A DNA stretch of 64,000 nt from a virus. Of the stretch, positions 51,088 through 59,797 are shown in pieces. Position 1 is the stretch's first letter. Each line of letters opens with the position of its first letter. Under the pieces are notes generated by a model. It was not told where the DNA came from and made no database searches. It saw nothing but the letters and a program-made list of their open reading frames with translations. The stretch covers positions 48,372-112,371 of the IMG/VR virus record IMGVR_UViG_3300007511_000007; one strand, given 5' to 3'. The translations under genes were made by a program, and so were the position numbers.

Positions 51088-51099
51088 GGGTTCTTTCTC

Positions 51100-54000
51100 C
51101 TACAAGGCATCGTGTGGAGTTTTCGAGTTCCCCACTTCGGGATCGAGATAGAGGGCAGCAGTGTCTTTGCTCACCTGTGAGAACTTGGCACTCTTCTTCG
51201 CCATTTCCTGCCACTCTTTGCCCAACTCGGCTCCCTGTGCTTCCTTGATCACAGAATCGAAAAGCTCTCCTTCAAGGATCTGGAAATACTTGCGGATCTC
51301 GTCTACGGTACCCTGATACACCTCTTCCTTGGCGTCCCGCCCCTCATCTGTGTCAGGAACGGAGTAAGTGGCATCAAGAGTAATCTCATCCACCTCTTGA
51401 TCTTGCCCCTGCCGCCAGGCTCTTGCTGTCCGTTGTTTCATCTGCTCTGAATTCCAGGTGTCCCGATCCAGATGGACGACCGTATTGAAGGGCTGCAGAT
51501 TATGCCCGAAAGCATACTCAGGCGCAAATAAGGAACAGGTCTTGAACTTTGCGCTGGGATTCACCATCACCTGAAAGACAAACTGTTGCCACTCGGCTTT
51601 GGGGTAATGCTGATTGTACTTATCCTTGGCGGGGAAACCAGGATACTTCTTCTTGACTCCGGGTTTGATCGGCAACGAATGGGTGACCCGACCCCCCATT
51701 TCTTTCATTCGTTCCTGTAGGACTTCACACTCTTTCCCGGTGCAAACCCCATCGATGTCTTTTTGGGAGATCCGCATGGAATAGGCTTCCATCTCGGAAC
51801 CATTACGGAAGAAGTGGATACCGTCTTTGAGCGCACCAACATGAATCCCCGGAATATCTTGAGAAACCCGCAGGGCATTCATCAGCACCAGTTTAGGATC
51901 ATCAGTGAAGTACAGGGCACGAGAACCGGGGTCTTGTCCCATCTTGTCCTGAACGACACCTACGGCTGCGTCGAGTTTGGGGTTCCCTACCCCACTGGCA
52001 ATTTCCCGCAACTCCTCGGGAGTCATCCCTTGTCTTTTCATGTAGTTGATAATGGGCTGCACCGTCTCCCACAGCTTCTCTTCTTTGCCCTGCGGGGTAA
52101 CCCGAGTGTTCGTTTCCATCCAGTCTGCAATCTCGTAGAGGGCTTGCTGGGGGCGGTTCATCAAAGAGTCGAACATCTTGAGGAGAGGCCCAAACTTGGT
52201 CATGAACATACGACTGATCCGCTCTACCATCTGGGTCGTAAGCTTCGGATTCTTGTACTTGTGGGTGATATTCCCCTCTTCATCTTCTTTGTACCCGATG
52301 AGACCCTTGTCACGAGCCAGACTCACCATACCTTCCATGACCTTTGCGAACTTCTTGGTGGTCAGCCGGTAAACCTTCTCCACCTCGGGGTTCATCTCTA
52401 CGACTCTGGTATCTGCCTTGAGTTGAGGGAGATCGTACTCAGGGACATCCGACTTGTCGGTGAAGAACATGCTTCGCTTCACCCAAATGTCCAACTCCTG
52501 ACGTAACACGGGATCGTTTTTGACCTCGGTGACTCGACCGCCGACTTTCTCGCAATAGCGATCCTTGAAGTTACTCATCTTCTTGCGGGCAAGCTTTTGC
52601 TCCTCCTTATTTTTGGAGTGCAGAGGTACATTTTGGCAAATGGCCGAAAGCACCCAAGCCTCCATGGGTTCGCGTTCCATCGGGGACGCGGTCAAACAGA
52701 TCTTGTGCGGGTGATCTAATTTGAGCGCATGTTCCGCAGCCTTGGTCTTCCAGTTGGCCATCTCCTGTGCTTCGTCGAAGTAAATAGCCACATATCGTTT
52801 GGGACTCCACAGCTTTTTCTTCCATTTCCCCGTTCGGTTGGCTGTCTTCCAATCGTCGTAGGACATGACATCGAGACGTTTCAGCAACTCCTTCATGGGA
52901 GACGCTGGCCCATCGTCCTTGGCAAAACGGGCAGCGACCTTGGCCGGGCTGGGGGTTTCCTGATCTCCCCCCACAGCATCGGAAAGGAATTTCCGGACTT
53001 CCTTGATGATATTCCCCTTCAAGGATTTGGGGCTGACAAACAAGAATTTGCCATTGGTCTTGATCTTCCTGCCTTTCTTGTTGAGGTAGAAACCGTCTTC
53101 TTCCCCTTCCCCATCCCGCAGGAACTTCTGCATAGAGGCGACCGCGATCACGGTTTTTCCCACGCCGGTGTCCAACGCCATCAATCCCCGATTCTCATTG
53201 GCATCCAACCAGGCGAGAGACTTCTTCTGTGTTGTGGAGAGCTTGGTGCCTCGTTTGAACCCCCCGAGTTCTTCAGCCGTGTAGAAACCGAGGTTTTCAT
53301 CCGCAGTTGCTTGATCCGCTTTGGAAAGCTCTGTGTAGTACGATTTCAATTCTCGTACCGCAGCACTGGACATACTGAGACTGCTGGTTTGTGCCTGAAT
53401 TGCGGCGAAATCCTTGGGTTCAAAGCAGAATGTGTTTCTCCCGGTGCCCAACTGGACAATGGTTTCCGAGGTGCCGGTTTTACGAGCCGCCTTATTGCAG
53501 GTCATGTTCTGGACATCGATCCGCATCTGATTGGTAGCCGGGGTGTGCTTCCGGGGCAATTGAAGCATGAGCTTTTTGACCTTCTTGCCACCCTCTTCGA
53601 CTTCCATTACGGTAACGTAAGGCTCATTCTCCCACACATCCCGAGTTACCGGTTTCCCTCGAACCCGTGCATTCTTGGGCGAGATTTTGTAGGTTGTTCC
53701 CTCGACCATACGACCGCTGGCACTCACAAGATTGTCCAATGGGATGCCCTTGAACCTTCCTTCCACCACAACTTTGACGCCCATCTTTTGAATTTTGCCC
53801 TCGGCGTCAGTGTACTCTGTCTCCATGACCTTGGTGGGATAAACTCGGGTCAATCTGCCGCTCTTGGCCTTATCGTCCGTCATACTGACGTATTCGACTT
53901 TTCCCCCCAAAGCGTCGATCTCGGCATCGGAGACAGTTCGCAGGCTATCTAGGTCTGGAACCGAGGGGTGTCTCATCTCCTGATAAAGGGCCTTACGTTG

Positions 54001-54813
54001 TTCTTCTCGTTCGTCCAGACGGTCTACAAACTCACCTGTCCACTTTGGTCGTCCGTTTTCACCTACAGTACGAGTGATCGGAACGGCTCCCCATGCCCGG
54101 TCATACACGGTGTACTCATCCGTGATTGGGTTTTTGCCCATGATGACAGCCCGGCCCTTGATCATTATCCGTTCTTCGACCTCTCCTTTGCGGGCGACGA
54201 TAGAGCGGTTGCGGGTATCAATCTCACCCAAACTCTGTTTCTGGGCGAGGATTGTGGCGTACATCTCGGGATCATCATCTTCCAAAACAGCTAGAGCCTC
54301 TTCCTTGGCTCGCATTTTCTGGAATTCGCTGAACCACATATTGGATGGAGTGGCTGGGCGCATCTTGAAATAGACGCTTTTGTCTCGTGCAACAGCTTGA
54401 ATCATGGAAGCAAAAACCGGGGCGATCCTTTTCCAGGTCACGGAAGTGATACGACCCATTTCGACATCTTTCAGGAACTTCCGCATCAACTTCATGCCGT
54501 CGAGAACCTGGTTCCTGGCAATTGCTGAGAGGGGTCTCTTGTCTACCCTTGTTTTGATCTTGAAGAAGATTTTGGCAAGGCGGCGAAGTTCTATGTACAG
54601 ATCGGTTTCCACGGGTGCGCCCATGGAGATACGACGCAATTGAACGTAAAAGAGGAAAAAGGGCATCCCCCGCACTCCAAACGCTTTACGGAGAATCATC
54701 CTCACACGGTTCGAGAGAACATATTCGGCTTTCTTGAGACGTTTCTCCAGATCTTCGTCGTCTTCCGTCTGAGCCTGGATGTAGCGTTCCGAGACTATCT
54801 TCAAAATGTCCAT
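51100..54813 (-). CDS. SNF2-type DNA-dependent ATPase with N-terminal tag
   Basis: This 1237-residue protein has the tag variant ILKIVSERYIQAQ at its N-terminus. After about 500 residues of uncharacterised, partly beta-rich sequence comes a superfamily 2 motor: motif I LMALDTGVGKTVIAVAS (about 568), Ia FLFVSPKSLKGNII, II YVAIYFDEAQEM, III ICLTASPMER, and a C-lobe with VVHLDRDTWNSEQMKQRTAR then AWRQGQDQEV (motif VI). This matches the SNF2/HepA group that translocates on duplex DNA and displaces proteins. A KVAARFAKDDG peptide lies inside the motor region. A virion-carried remodeller that clears host proteins from entering DNA is an attractive but unproven idea. I chose ATG 54813. Confidence 0.88.
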   Translation of the reverse strand: MDILKIVSERYIQAQTEDDEDLEKRLKKAEYVLSNRVRMILRKAFGVRGMPFFLFYVQLRRISMGAPVETDLYIELRRLAKIFFKIKTRVDKRPLSAIARNQVLDGMKLMRKFLKDVEMGRITSVTWKRIAPVFASMIQAVARDKSVYFKMRPATPSNMWFSEFQKMRAKEEALAVLEDDDPEMYATILAQKQSLGEIDTRNRSIVARKGEVEERIMIKGRAVIMGKNPITDEYTVYDRAWGAVPITRTVGENGRPKWTGEFVDRLDEREEQRKALYQEMRHPSVPDLDSLRTVSDAEIDALGGKVEYVSMTDDKAKSGRLTRVYPTKVMETEYTDAEGKIQKMGVKVVVEGRFKGIPLDNLVSASGRMVEGTTYKISPKNARVRGKPVTRDVWENEPYVTVMEVEEGGKKVKKLMLQLPRKHTPATNQMRIDVQNMTCNKAARKTGTSETIVQLGTGRNTFCFEPKDFAAIQAQTSSLSMSSAAVRELKSYYTELSKADQATADENLGFYTAEELGGFKRGTKLSTTQKKSLAWLDANENRGLMALDTGVGKTVIAVASMQKFLRDGEGEEDGFYLNKKGRKIKTNGKFLFVSPKSLKGNIIKEVRKFLSDAVGGDQETPSPAKVAARFAKDDGPASPMKELLKRLDVMSYDDWKTANRTGKWKKKLWSPKRYVAIYFDEAQEMANWKTKAAEHALKLDHPHKICLTASPMEREPMEAWVLSAICQNVPLHSKNKEEQKLARKKMSNFKDRYCEKVGGRVTEVKNDPVLRQELDIWVKRSMFFTDKSDVPEYDLPQLKADTRVVEMNPEVEKVYRLTTKKFAKVMEGMVSLARDKGLIGYKEDEEGNITHKYKNPKLTTQMVERISRMFMTKFGPLLKMFDSLMNRPQQALYEIADWMETNTRVTPQGKEEKLWETVQPIINYMKRQGMTPEELREIASGVGNPKLDAAVGVVQDKMGQDPGSRALYFTDDPKLVLMNALRVSQDIPGIHVGALKDGIHFFRNGSEMEAYSMRISQKDIDGVCTGKECEVLQERMKEMGGRVTHSLPIKPGVKKKYPGFPAKDKYNQHYPKAEWQQFVFQVMVNPSAKFKTCSLFAPEYAFGHNLQPFNTVVHLDRDTWNSEQMKQRTARAWRQGQDQEVDEITLDATYSVPDTDEGRDAKEEVYQGTVDEIRKYFQILEGELFDSVIKEAQGAELGKEWQEMAKKSAKFSQVSKDTAALYLDPEVGNSKTPHDAL

Positions 54814-54823
54814 GTCCAACCTT

Positions 54824-57376
54824 TTAGTCCATAGGTAACGCCAACCAATCGCTCACCGTTTCCGGGGATGAGGCCAGTCGAATTGAAACGTCAGGATATG
54901 CTGTCAGGAGCATTTTGCTGGCCGAGCACTTCACGGAACGTGAGTGTTGTTTCAGGAAACCAGTAATCTGCTCATGCAGACCCGCTTTCCGACTATGCAG
55001 ACCCGAAGCGACAAGCCCCGCCTCTTCTTTTAATGATGTACAAGCCGTGAGTCCCAGGTTCGCTGTCTTGGAGGGATAGCCGTACAGACCATACTGTTTC
55101 CCTTCTTTGACTACCGGAGTTTCAGAAGCGAACTTGGGGCCGAGGTCTTGCATCGCTGCAACCAGCACTTTGGCGGTCGTGGATTTCGACCGCTTAACAT
55201 GAGCACTGAGGAACTCGGAAACTCGTTGATCCTTGGCGTAAATCTGTTTGGCCAGCTTGGAGGCTTTCCGTTGGAGCTTTCTGATGGACGCCTCCACGGA
55301 ACCCTGCAATGCCTTGGTATATCCATACAGACCCGAAGCGGGTGCCGCTGTTACAGATGTTACTTCGACCTGAGTGGGTTCTGTTTTCGGAGAAGAGGCA
55401 ACGGTACCCACGATCTCGGTCTCAGTTGCTATCTTGAGATTACGAAGGCCATGTATTCCCAGATGCCCCCAGTTATCCCGCATGTCCTCATCCATCTCGA
55501 TCCAGTTCTTGACATACCTCTTGGCGGCATCCCAAGCCTCGTACCCATCTCGGAAAGACTGTGCTGTCGTTCCTTGATCTATGAGTTTCTCGGCCAATTC
55601 ATCGGGGACGCCCCGGAGTTCGTAGATGACCCATGTGGAGTTCGGCTTGATGACCCCAGAATGCTGCCAGTACCGGGAATCCCCGCCACGCCGATCCGTG
55701 GTGGCTCCATAAAGGGAACCGTCTCCGTATACGAGGGCATAGAGTTTGTTCCCTGCATCGAGCTTGAGGCGAGCGGTCATCCGCTCACGAGCGGATCTTC
55801 CGAAATTGTCTTTCCACCATTTGTTGTACTTGTGGCGTTGGTCAGAACCCGGCTCTCCCGCCAAGGGAGGTGCCCCGATCTCTTTTCTTTTGCCGGGGCC
55901 ATAGGGATAGTTGTCAGGCTCTGTTCGATCCCCGTCCCATGTTCTTCCGGCGTCTACTTCGTCGCTGGGGTACTCGTCGTCGGGCATACCGGGATCGACA
56001 TCAGCCACGGGGGAAACGGTCAAGTCGGCTTCCTTGAACTTGTCCTTGTTCTTCTCGTTCTCTTCCTTCCACTTTGCGGCATCCTCGGGACTCATGTTCT
56101 CAGTCGGGTCAGCAGGCTTCCCCTTCTCAAACTGGGCGTCGATCTCCTCACCCGCAAAGATAGGTGCATGGGTTACCTGCTTGCCGCCCTTCTCCGCCAA
56201 CATGACGGTGACATCTGATTCCCTTCTGGCCCGGAAGTGCTTCGCTGCAATCTGCTGGGCTTGATAGGAGGTATCCGCCATCACCTCAATTCGTTTGCGT
56301 TTGTAGATGGCAATGTAACCGTTCTTGCCCTTCCCGATAGGGGCCGCTACGAGACTCCGCATCGTCTCAAGGTCTTGTGCGAGCTTGAGTTGCTTGCGGG
56401 ATTTTTCCGGCAGACTGTCGATGAACTTCTGATCCCATTCAGCGGGAACGAGCTTCATGCCGCTGATATCGATGATGTGATTGGGGCTGACCTTGTTCTT
56501 GTTATCCCGGAGCCACAACTTCAACTCGTTCTTGACCTCGCTCTTCTTGCCTGAGAATCGGGCCTTGATCTTGGAAGAGGATTTCTTCGGGTCACCGAGG
56601 GTGATGATGTAGCCTCCGCCAGAATCCTTGGAAATGACCCACATCCAATCGGTAACGACCTTCTTGGCGGCCATCTTCCGGTATTTGAAGAGGGCTTCGG
56701 CAAAAGCTTCCTTGCCCATGAAGTTATCCTTCCACCACTTGTTGTACCGGTGTCTTTGGTCTGATCCTGGTTCCCCGGCCAACGGCGGCGCACCAATCTC
56801 TTTCCGTTTCCCGGGGTGATAGGGATGGTTGTCGGGTTCGGTTCGGTCCCCGTCCCAAGTACGACCAGCAAGAGCGTCTTCCAGTTCTGCGATGGTGAAC
56901 AGGTCAGCCTTCTTGCTGAAAGAAAAACCCTTGCCCGTGGATTCGAGGTATTCCTTGGCGACCTTGTGGAGATCTGCTCTGGAGAACTTCTTCAACCAAT
57001 CTTTGATGTGGTCGATCCCTTGCCCAAACTCAGATTCGGCAACACCAGAAAGGTCTCGTCGCAAATTTGTTTCCCAATCGGTATCCTGAAGTCTTACGAA
57101 GAGAGAATCCTTGCGTTTTCCTTTGACCCACTTCTCCACCTTCTTGAGCAGGCTCTTGTTGAGCTTCTTAGGCAGATCTTTGGGGGGGAATGTCCTTGAG
57201 GTCCACGCAGTCTTGCCGTGCAATTCCTTGACGACATCCCCATATTCCTCGTTCATCTCTTTGAACTCGGGATTCTCGTCAAAGAGTTTCTTCTTTGCCG
57301 GGGCAGACATCGGACCCTTCTTGAACCGGGCCAGAGTTTCCTGCATCTCTTCGACGGACATTTTCTTGACACTCAT
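54824..57376 (-). CDS. Large protein with duplicated 50-residue module
   Basis: The protein has 850 residues from ATG 57376 (gaggtgatc upstream). Two nearly identical 50-residue modules, encoded at 56720-56869 and 55802-55951, both start AGRTWDGDRTEPDN and contain KRKEIGAPPLAGEPGSDQRH then YNKWWKDNF. Between them lie a basic region (KRKRIEVMADTSYQAQQIAA, resembling a small phage domain) and an acidic linker. The C-terminal third has a beta-type domain (NKLYALVYGDGSLYGATTDR) and small cysteine/serine repeats around KTANLGLTACTSLKEEAG. An internal tag-like HKVAKEYLESTG lies near residue 150. No enzyme is recognised; it is probably an injected or structural polyvalent protein. Confidence 0.82.
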   Translation of the reverse strand: MSVKKMSVEEMQETLARFKKGPMSAPAKKKLFDENPEFKEMNEEYGDVVKELHGKTAWTSRTFPPKDLPKKLNKSLLKKVEKWVKGKRKDSLFVRLQDTDWETNLRRDLSGVAESEFGQGIDHIKDWLKKFSRADLHKVAKEYLESTGKGFSFSKKADLFTIAELEDALAGRTWDGDRTEPDNHPYHPGKRKEIGAPPLAGEPGSDQRHRYNKWWKDNFMGKEAFAEALFKYRKMAAKKVVTDWMWVISKDSGGGYIITLGDPKKSSSKIKARFSGKKSEVKNELKLWLRDNKNKVSPNHIIDISGMKLVPAEWDQKFIDSLPEKSRKQLKLAQDLETMRSLVAAPIGKGKNGYIAIYKRKRIEVMADTSYQAQQIAAKHFRARRESDVTVMLAEKGGKQVTHAPIFAGEEIDAQFEKGKPADPTENMSPEDAAKWKEENEKNKDKFKEADLTVSPVADVDPGMPDDEYPSDEVDAGRTWDGDRTEPDNYPYGPGKRKEIGAPPLAGEPGSDQRHKYNKWWKDNFGRSARERMTARLKLDAGNKLYALVYGDGSLYGATTDRRGGDSRYWQHSGVIKPNSTWVIYELRGVPDELAEKLIDQGTTAQSFRDGYEAWDAAKRYVKNWIEMDEDMRDNWGHLGIHGLRNLKIATETEIVGTVASSPKTEPTQVEVTSVTAAPASGLYGYTKALQGSVEASIRKLQRKASKLAKQIYAKDQRVSEFLSAHVKRSKSTTAKVLVAAMQDLGPKFASETPVVKEGKQYGLYGYPSKTANLGLTACTSLKEEAGLVASGLHSRKAGLHEQITGFLKQHSRSVKCSASKMLLTAYPDVSIRLASSPETVSDWLALPMD
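55802..55951 (-). repeat. 50-residue coding module, second copy
   Basis: This copy encodes a module 47 of 50 residues identical to the one at 56720-56869. By my count about 35 of 150 bases differ, mostly at silent positions, so the protein sequence has been conserved while DNA diverged. Confidence 0.85.
56720..56869 (-). repeat. 50-residue coding module, first copy
   Basis: This is the N-terminal copy of the module (AGRTWDGDRTEPDN...NKWWKDNF). Differences from the second copy are H to Y, H to G and R to K. It lies directly after a helical segment with a KKADLFTIAELEDAL stretch. Confidence 0.85.
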
Positions 57377-57380
57377 GTGA

Positions 57381-58946
57381 TCACCTCGATTCCTTTTCAA
57401 ATCGGCTCGCAACCTTATTCACCAAACCGTAGTCCCGCCGCAAACTCAACGGCGAACCCAGGCTGTATTCCTTCTTCGGTTCTTCGGTCTCTTTCGCAAA
57501 CCTCTCTCGATCCACCTGTACGAATCGACCCTTCTTCAAGTGAGCAATCATCTCCCGCTCAGTCTTCCATCTACGGCGAGTACCCTGGCTGGTATGCCCG
57601 ACGTAATGGGGGCCTTCCTTGGTTATCGAGAGCGTGACTCCACGGGGATCGGTGTAGATGATAAACTCTCGACCCGACGTGGGAAGCTCGAACTTCTGAT
57701 GGGCGGTTTTGTCTGCGGGGAACCACGCTTGCTCCAAGATTTCCTTATCGTCTTCTGCGGGATCATATTTTTGCACAACCGGAGGGTTCTTGTCCCACTC
57801 ATCTCGACTCAAAGTAGTCTCGTACTGGTCCAACAGGTCACGTACTACATCTGAAGTTACATCAACCTGGTCACCTATCGGTCTTCCCGTCAGGTCTTTC
57901 CTTTGATCCCACGCATGAGCGAATGCCTCAGGGTGAGCATCAAATAGTGGGTCAGCAAAATTGTGTTCACTGGGGCGTTCATTACAGTCTCGGATGAAAG
58001 CGAGCATGTACTTGGCGAACTCCATACCGTATTTCCCGGCCAAGAGACTATAGGCTTCCAACATCCGATGAGAGTTTGCCAACAGGTACTCTCGGTAGGT
58101 GTCCCATTCTTCTTGATAGGTGGCTGCTGTTTTCCCGAACCACACCCGTTCCAGATCGGCAGCGTTCTTGATCCGATGGTTGGGGGCACGCATCATGCCA
58201 TCATTGCCTTGTTCATGAAGCAATTGATTCTGCAACTGCTGCATGACATCGCTGCCACCTGCGAGTGGGGCTTCGTAGCCGTGATCTATTTCGTTGGGGT
58301 AAATGTCTTGACATCCGGCAGCGTCTTTTTGCTGAAAGCTGCTCTGGTCGTCCAATATCATAGCAAACTTCATCCGACCCCGAAGAGGGGTCTTCGGAGC
58401 AGAAGCCATAACTTGCTTCCCATCCATTGTGATCTCACGCTCTACTGCCATCGCAGGACGCCTGATGAGGTAACCCTGAGAAGCCTTCTCAAACCATTTG
58501 CCGTAGAACTCAGCTTTGGGCATTACCCTGACAGTCTCGTCGGGATCGGGGATATTGGGATCAGCGATATGCACATTGAGATCGTCATCAACATCGAAAA
58601 CCACAGAAGCATGTGACCATTCTCGGTTCTCAGGATTCCAGGCGATCATTACGGCAATGCCCTGGTCAGTCCAATTCTTCAGTTGCTTTACGGTAGCAGG
58701 AACAGTGAGGGTTGCCCTCATTCCATAATGTTGTGCGCACGCAAGAGCCTGTTCCCACGCTGCTCCCATCATGGGTCTAGCACCCATAACCTTGTTGACT
58801 TCATCCTCATTGGTTACAACGCCTTGAGCTTGCAAACACATCATCATGGATGTGCTCATACAGGTGTATTGGCTTCGCTGCCGCACGGGAGCAACATCGG
58901 CTGCAGCCTGCTTCTTCTGGCGTGCTCGTTCACGGATCTTATGCAC
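57381..58946 (-). CDS. C39-like cysteine peptidase with large C-terminal extension
   Basis: The protein has 521 residues from GTG 58946 (gagg upstream). The N-terminal 160 residues follow the papain-fold C39 pattern: oxyanion Gln and nucleophile Cys29 in VRQRSQYTCMSTSMMMCL, His112 in REWSHASVVFDVD, and Asp129 in VHIADPNIPDPDET. Bacterial C39 peptidases cut leader peptides at export; phage relatives could process virion proteins. The middle is helical (FGKTAATYQEEWDTYREYL), and a beta segment FIIYTDPRGVTLSIT follows. The last residues, NKVASRFEKESR, form a C-terminal tag variant. Substrate is not known; see findings for the idea that the tags are its targets. Confidence 0.82.
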   Translation of the reverse strand: MHKIRERARQKKQAAADVAPVRQRSQYTCMSTSMMMCLQAQGVVTNEDEVNKVMGARPMMGAAWEQALACAQHYGMRATLTVPATVKQLKNWTDQGIAVMIAWNPENREWSHASVVFDVDDDLNVHIADPNIPDPDETVRVMPKAEFYGKWFEKASQGYLIRRPAMAVEREITMDGKQVMASAPKTPLRGRMKFAMILDDQSSFQQKDAAGCQDIYPNEIDHGYEAPLAGGSDVMQQLQNQLLHEQGNDGMMRAPNHRIKNAADLERVWFGKTAATYQEEWDTYREYLLANSHRMLEAYSLLAGKYGMEFAKYMLAFIRDCNERPSEHNFADPLFDAHPEAFAHAWDQRKDLTGRPIGDQVDVTSDVVRDLLDQYETTLSRDEWDKNPPVVQKYDPAEDDKEILEQAWFPADKTAHQKFELPTSGREFIIYTDPRGVTLSITKEGPHYVGHTSQGTRRRWKTEREMIAHLKKGRFVQVDRERFAKETEEPKKEYSLGSPLSLRRDYGLVNKVASRFEKESR

Positions 58947-59793
58947 GGGTTCCTCTCTGTTCTTGTTCCCAGCGGCGAGCCAATTTGATGGACGTTAGCC
59001 TGAAGTAATCCTCTTTCAAGTCCGAAAACAGATTCCAGACACTCCACTTGGTTGGCATCACCAGGGACTCTCTAGGCAAACGGCGGCTCACCCTCTTCCA
59101 ATCATCGTAGAGCTTTTGAGCTAACTTCTTCGCTTCTTTTCGTTTGGCGTAAAAAGCATCAGGCTTGTTGTTGGCCATCAGTTTGAGGATGTCAATCAGC
59201 TTCTTCGCCTCTTTATGAAACGGCTTCAAGTCGGAATCTCTCAGAACTCCAGTGTAGTCTTGAATTGTACGCTTGGCCCATGCTGTGTACTCGCCCTTCT
59301 TATGCTTGTCGTGTTCGTCGCCGTATGGGAGGGCGTAGGAAAAAGACTCTACGTAGTCTCTCTTCTGCGCCCTGTCCCATGCTTTCTTGGGATCTTTCAA
59401 TACTGAGTTGTACTCTTTCCAACCCAATCCAATGATGTGGCTGCATAGATCGTCAAAGCCATCATCCCCGGTTCCGAAGTTCCGGTTCTCCCCTAGCTCC
59501 TCTCCTTCGGCCTCCCAGTTATTGAGTTGTTGGTAGAGAGCCGCCTTGAGTTTAGCAAAGGTGTCTCTGATCCCTTCAAGCTCCTTCTTGAAGTGGTACT
59601 TGTTGAGAATGGCAGATTTGATAGCCTTGTAGTCGGTAGTCTTAGTGCCCCAACCGATTTTACTTACGAGTTTCCAGAACTCCCCATCTGACATTCTCGC
59701 AGTTCGGGTGGAAGCCACGTAGAGCCGATCTCGTTCCCGCAAAGCCCTTTTCTCATGGAAGAGGAAGGCTACTCGCTTGTGCATATTCGACAT
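58939..59793 (-). CDS. Helical hypothetical protein of the polyvalent block
   Basis: This 284-residue protein starts at ATG after ggaggggg. The N-terminus KRVAFLFHEKRA resembles a degenerate tag, and LARRWEQEQRGTRA at the C-terminus a second one. The body is helical and rich in charged and aromatic residues (NWEAEGEELGENRNFGTGDD, RKEAKKLAQKLYDDWKRVS). No domain was recognised. It overlaps the peptidase gene by 8 bases, so they are co-translated and may act together. Confidence 0.75.
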   Translation of the reverse strand: MSNMHKRVAFLFHEKRALRERDRLYVASTRTARMSDGEFWKLVSKIGWGTKTTDYKAIKSAILNKYHFKKELEGIRDTFAKLKAALYQQLNNWEAEGEELGENRNFGTGDDGFDDLCSHIIGLGWKEYNSVLKDPKKAWDRAQKRDYVESFSYALPYGDEHDKHKKGEYTAWAKRTIQDYTGVLRDSDLKPFHKEAKKLIDILKLMANNKPDAFYAKRKEAKKLAQKLYDDWKRVSRRLPRESLVMPTKWSVWNLFSDLKEDYFRLTSIKLARRWEQEQRGTRA

Positions 59794-59797
59794 TGGG

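Noticed and set aside
52729-53952. Rightward open frame of 407 codons
   Set aside because: It is antisense to the SNF2-type ATPase, including its conserved motifs. Its length reflects codon use of the real gene.
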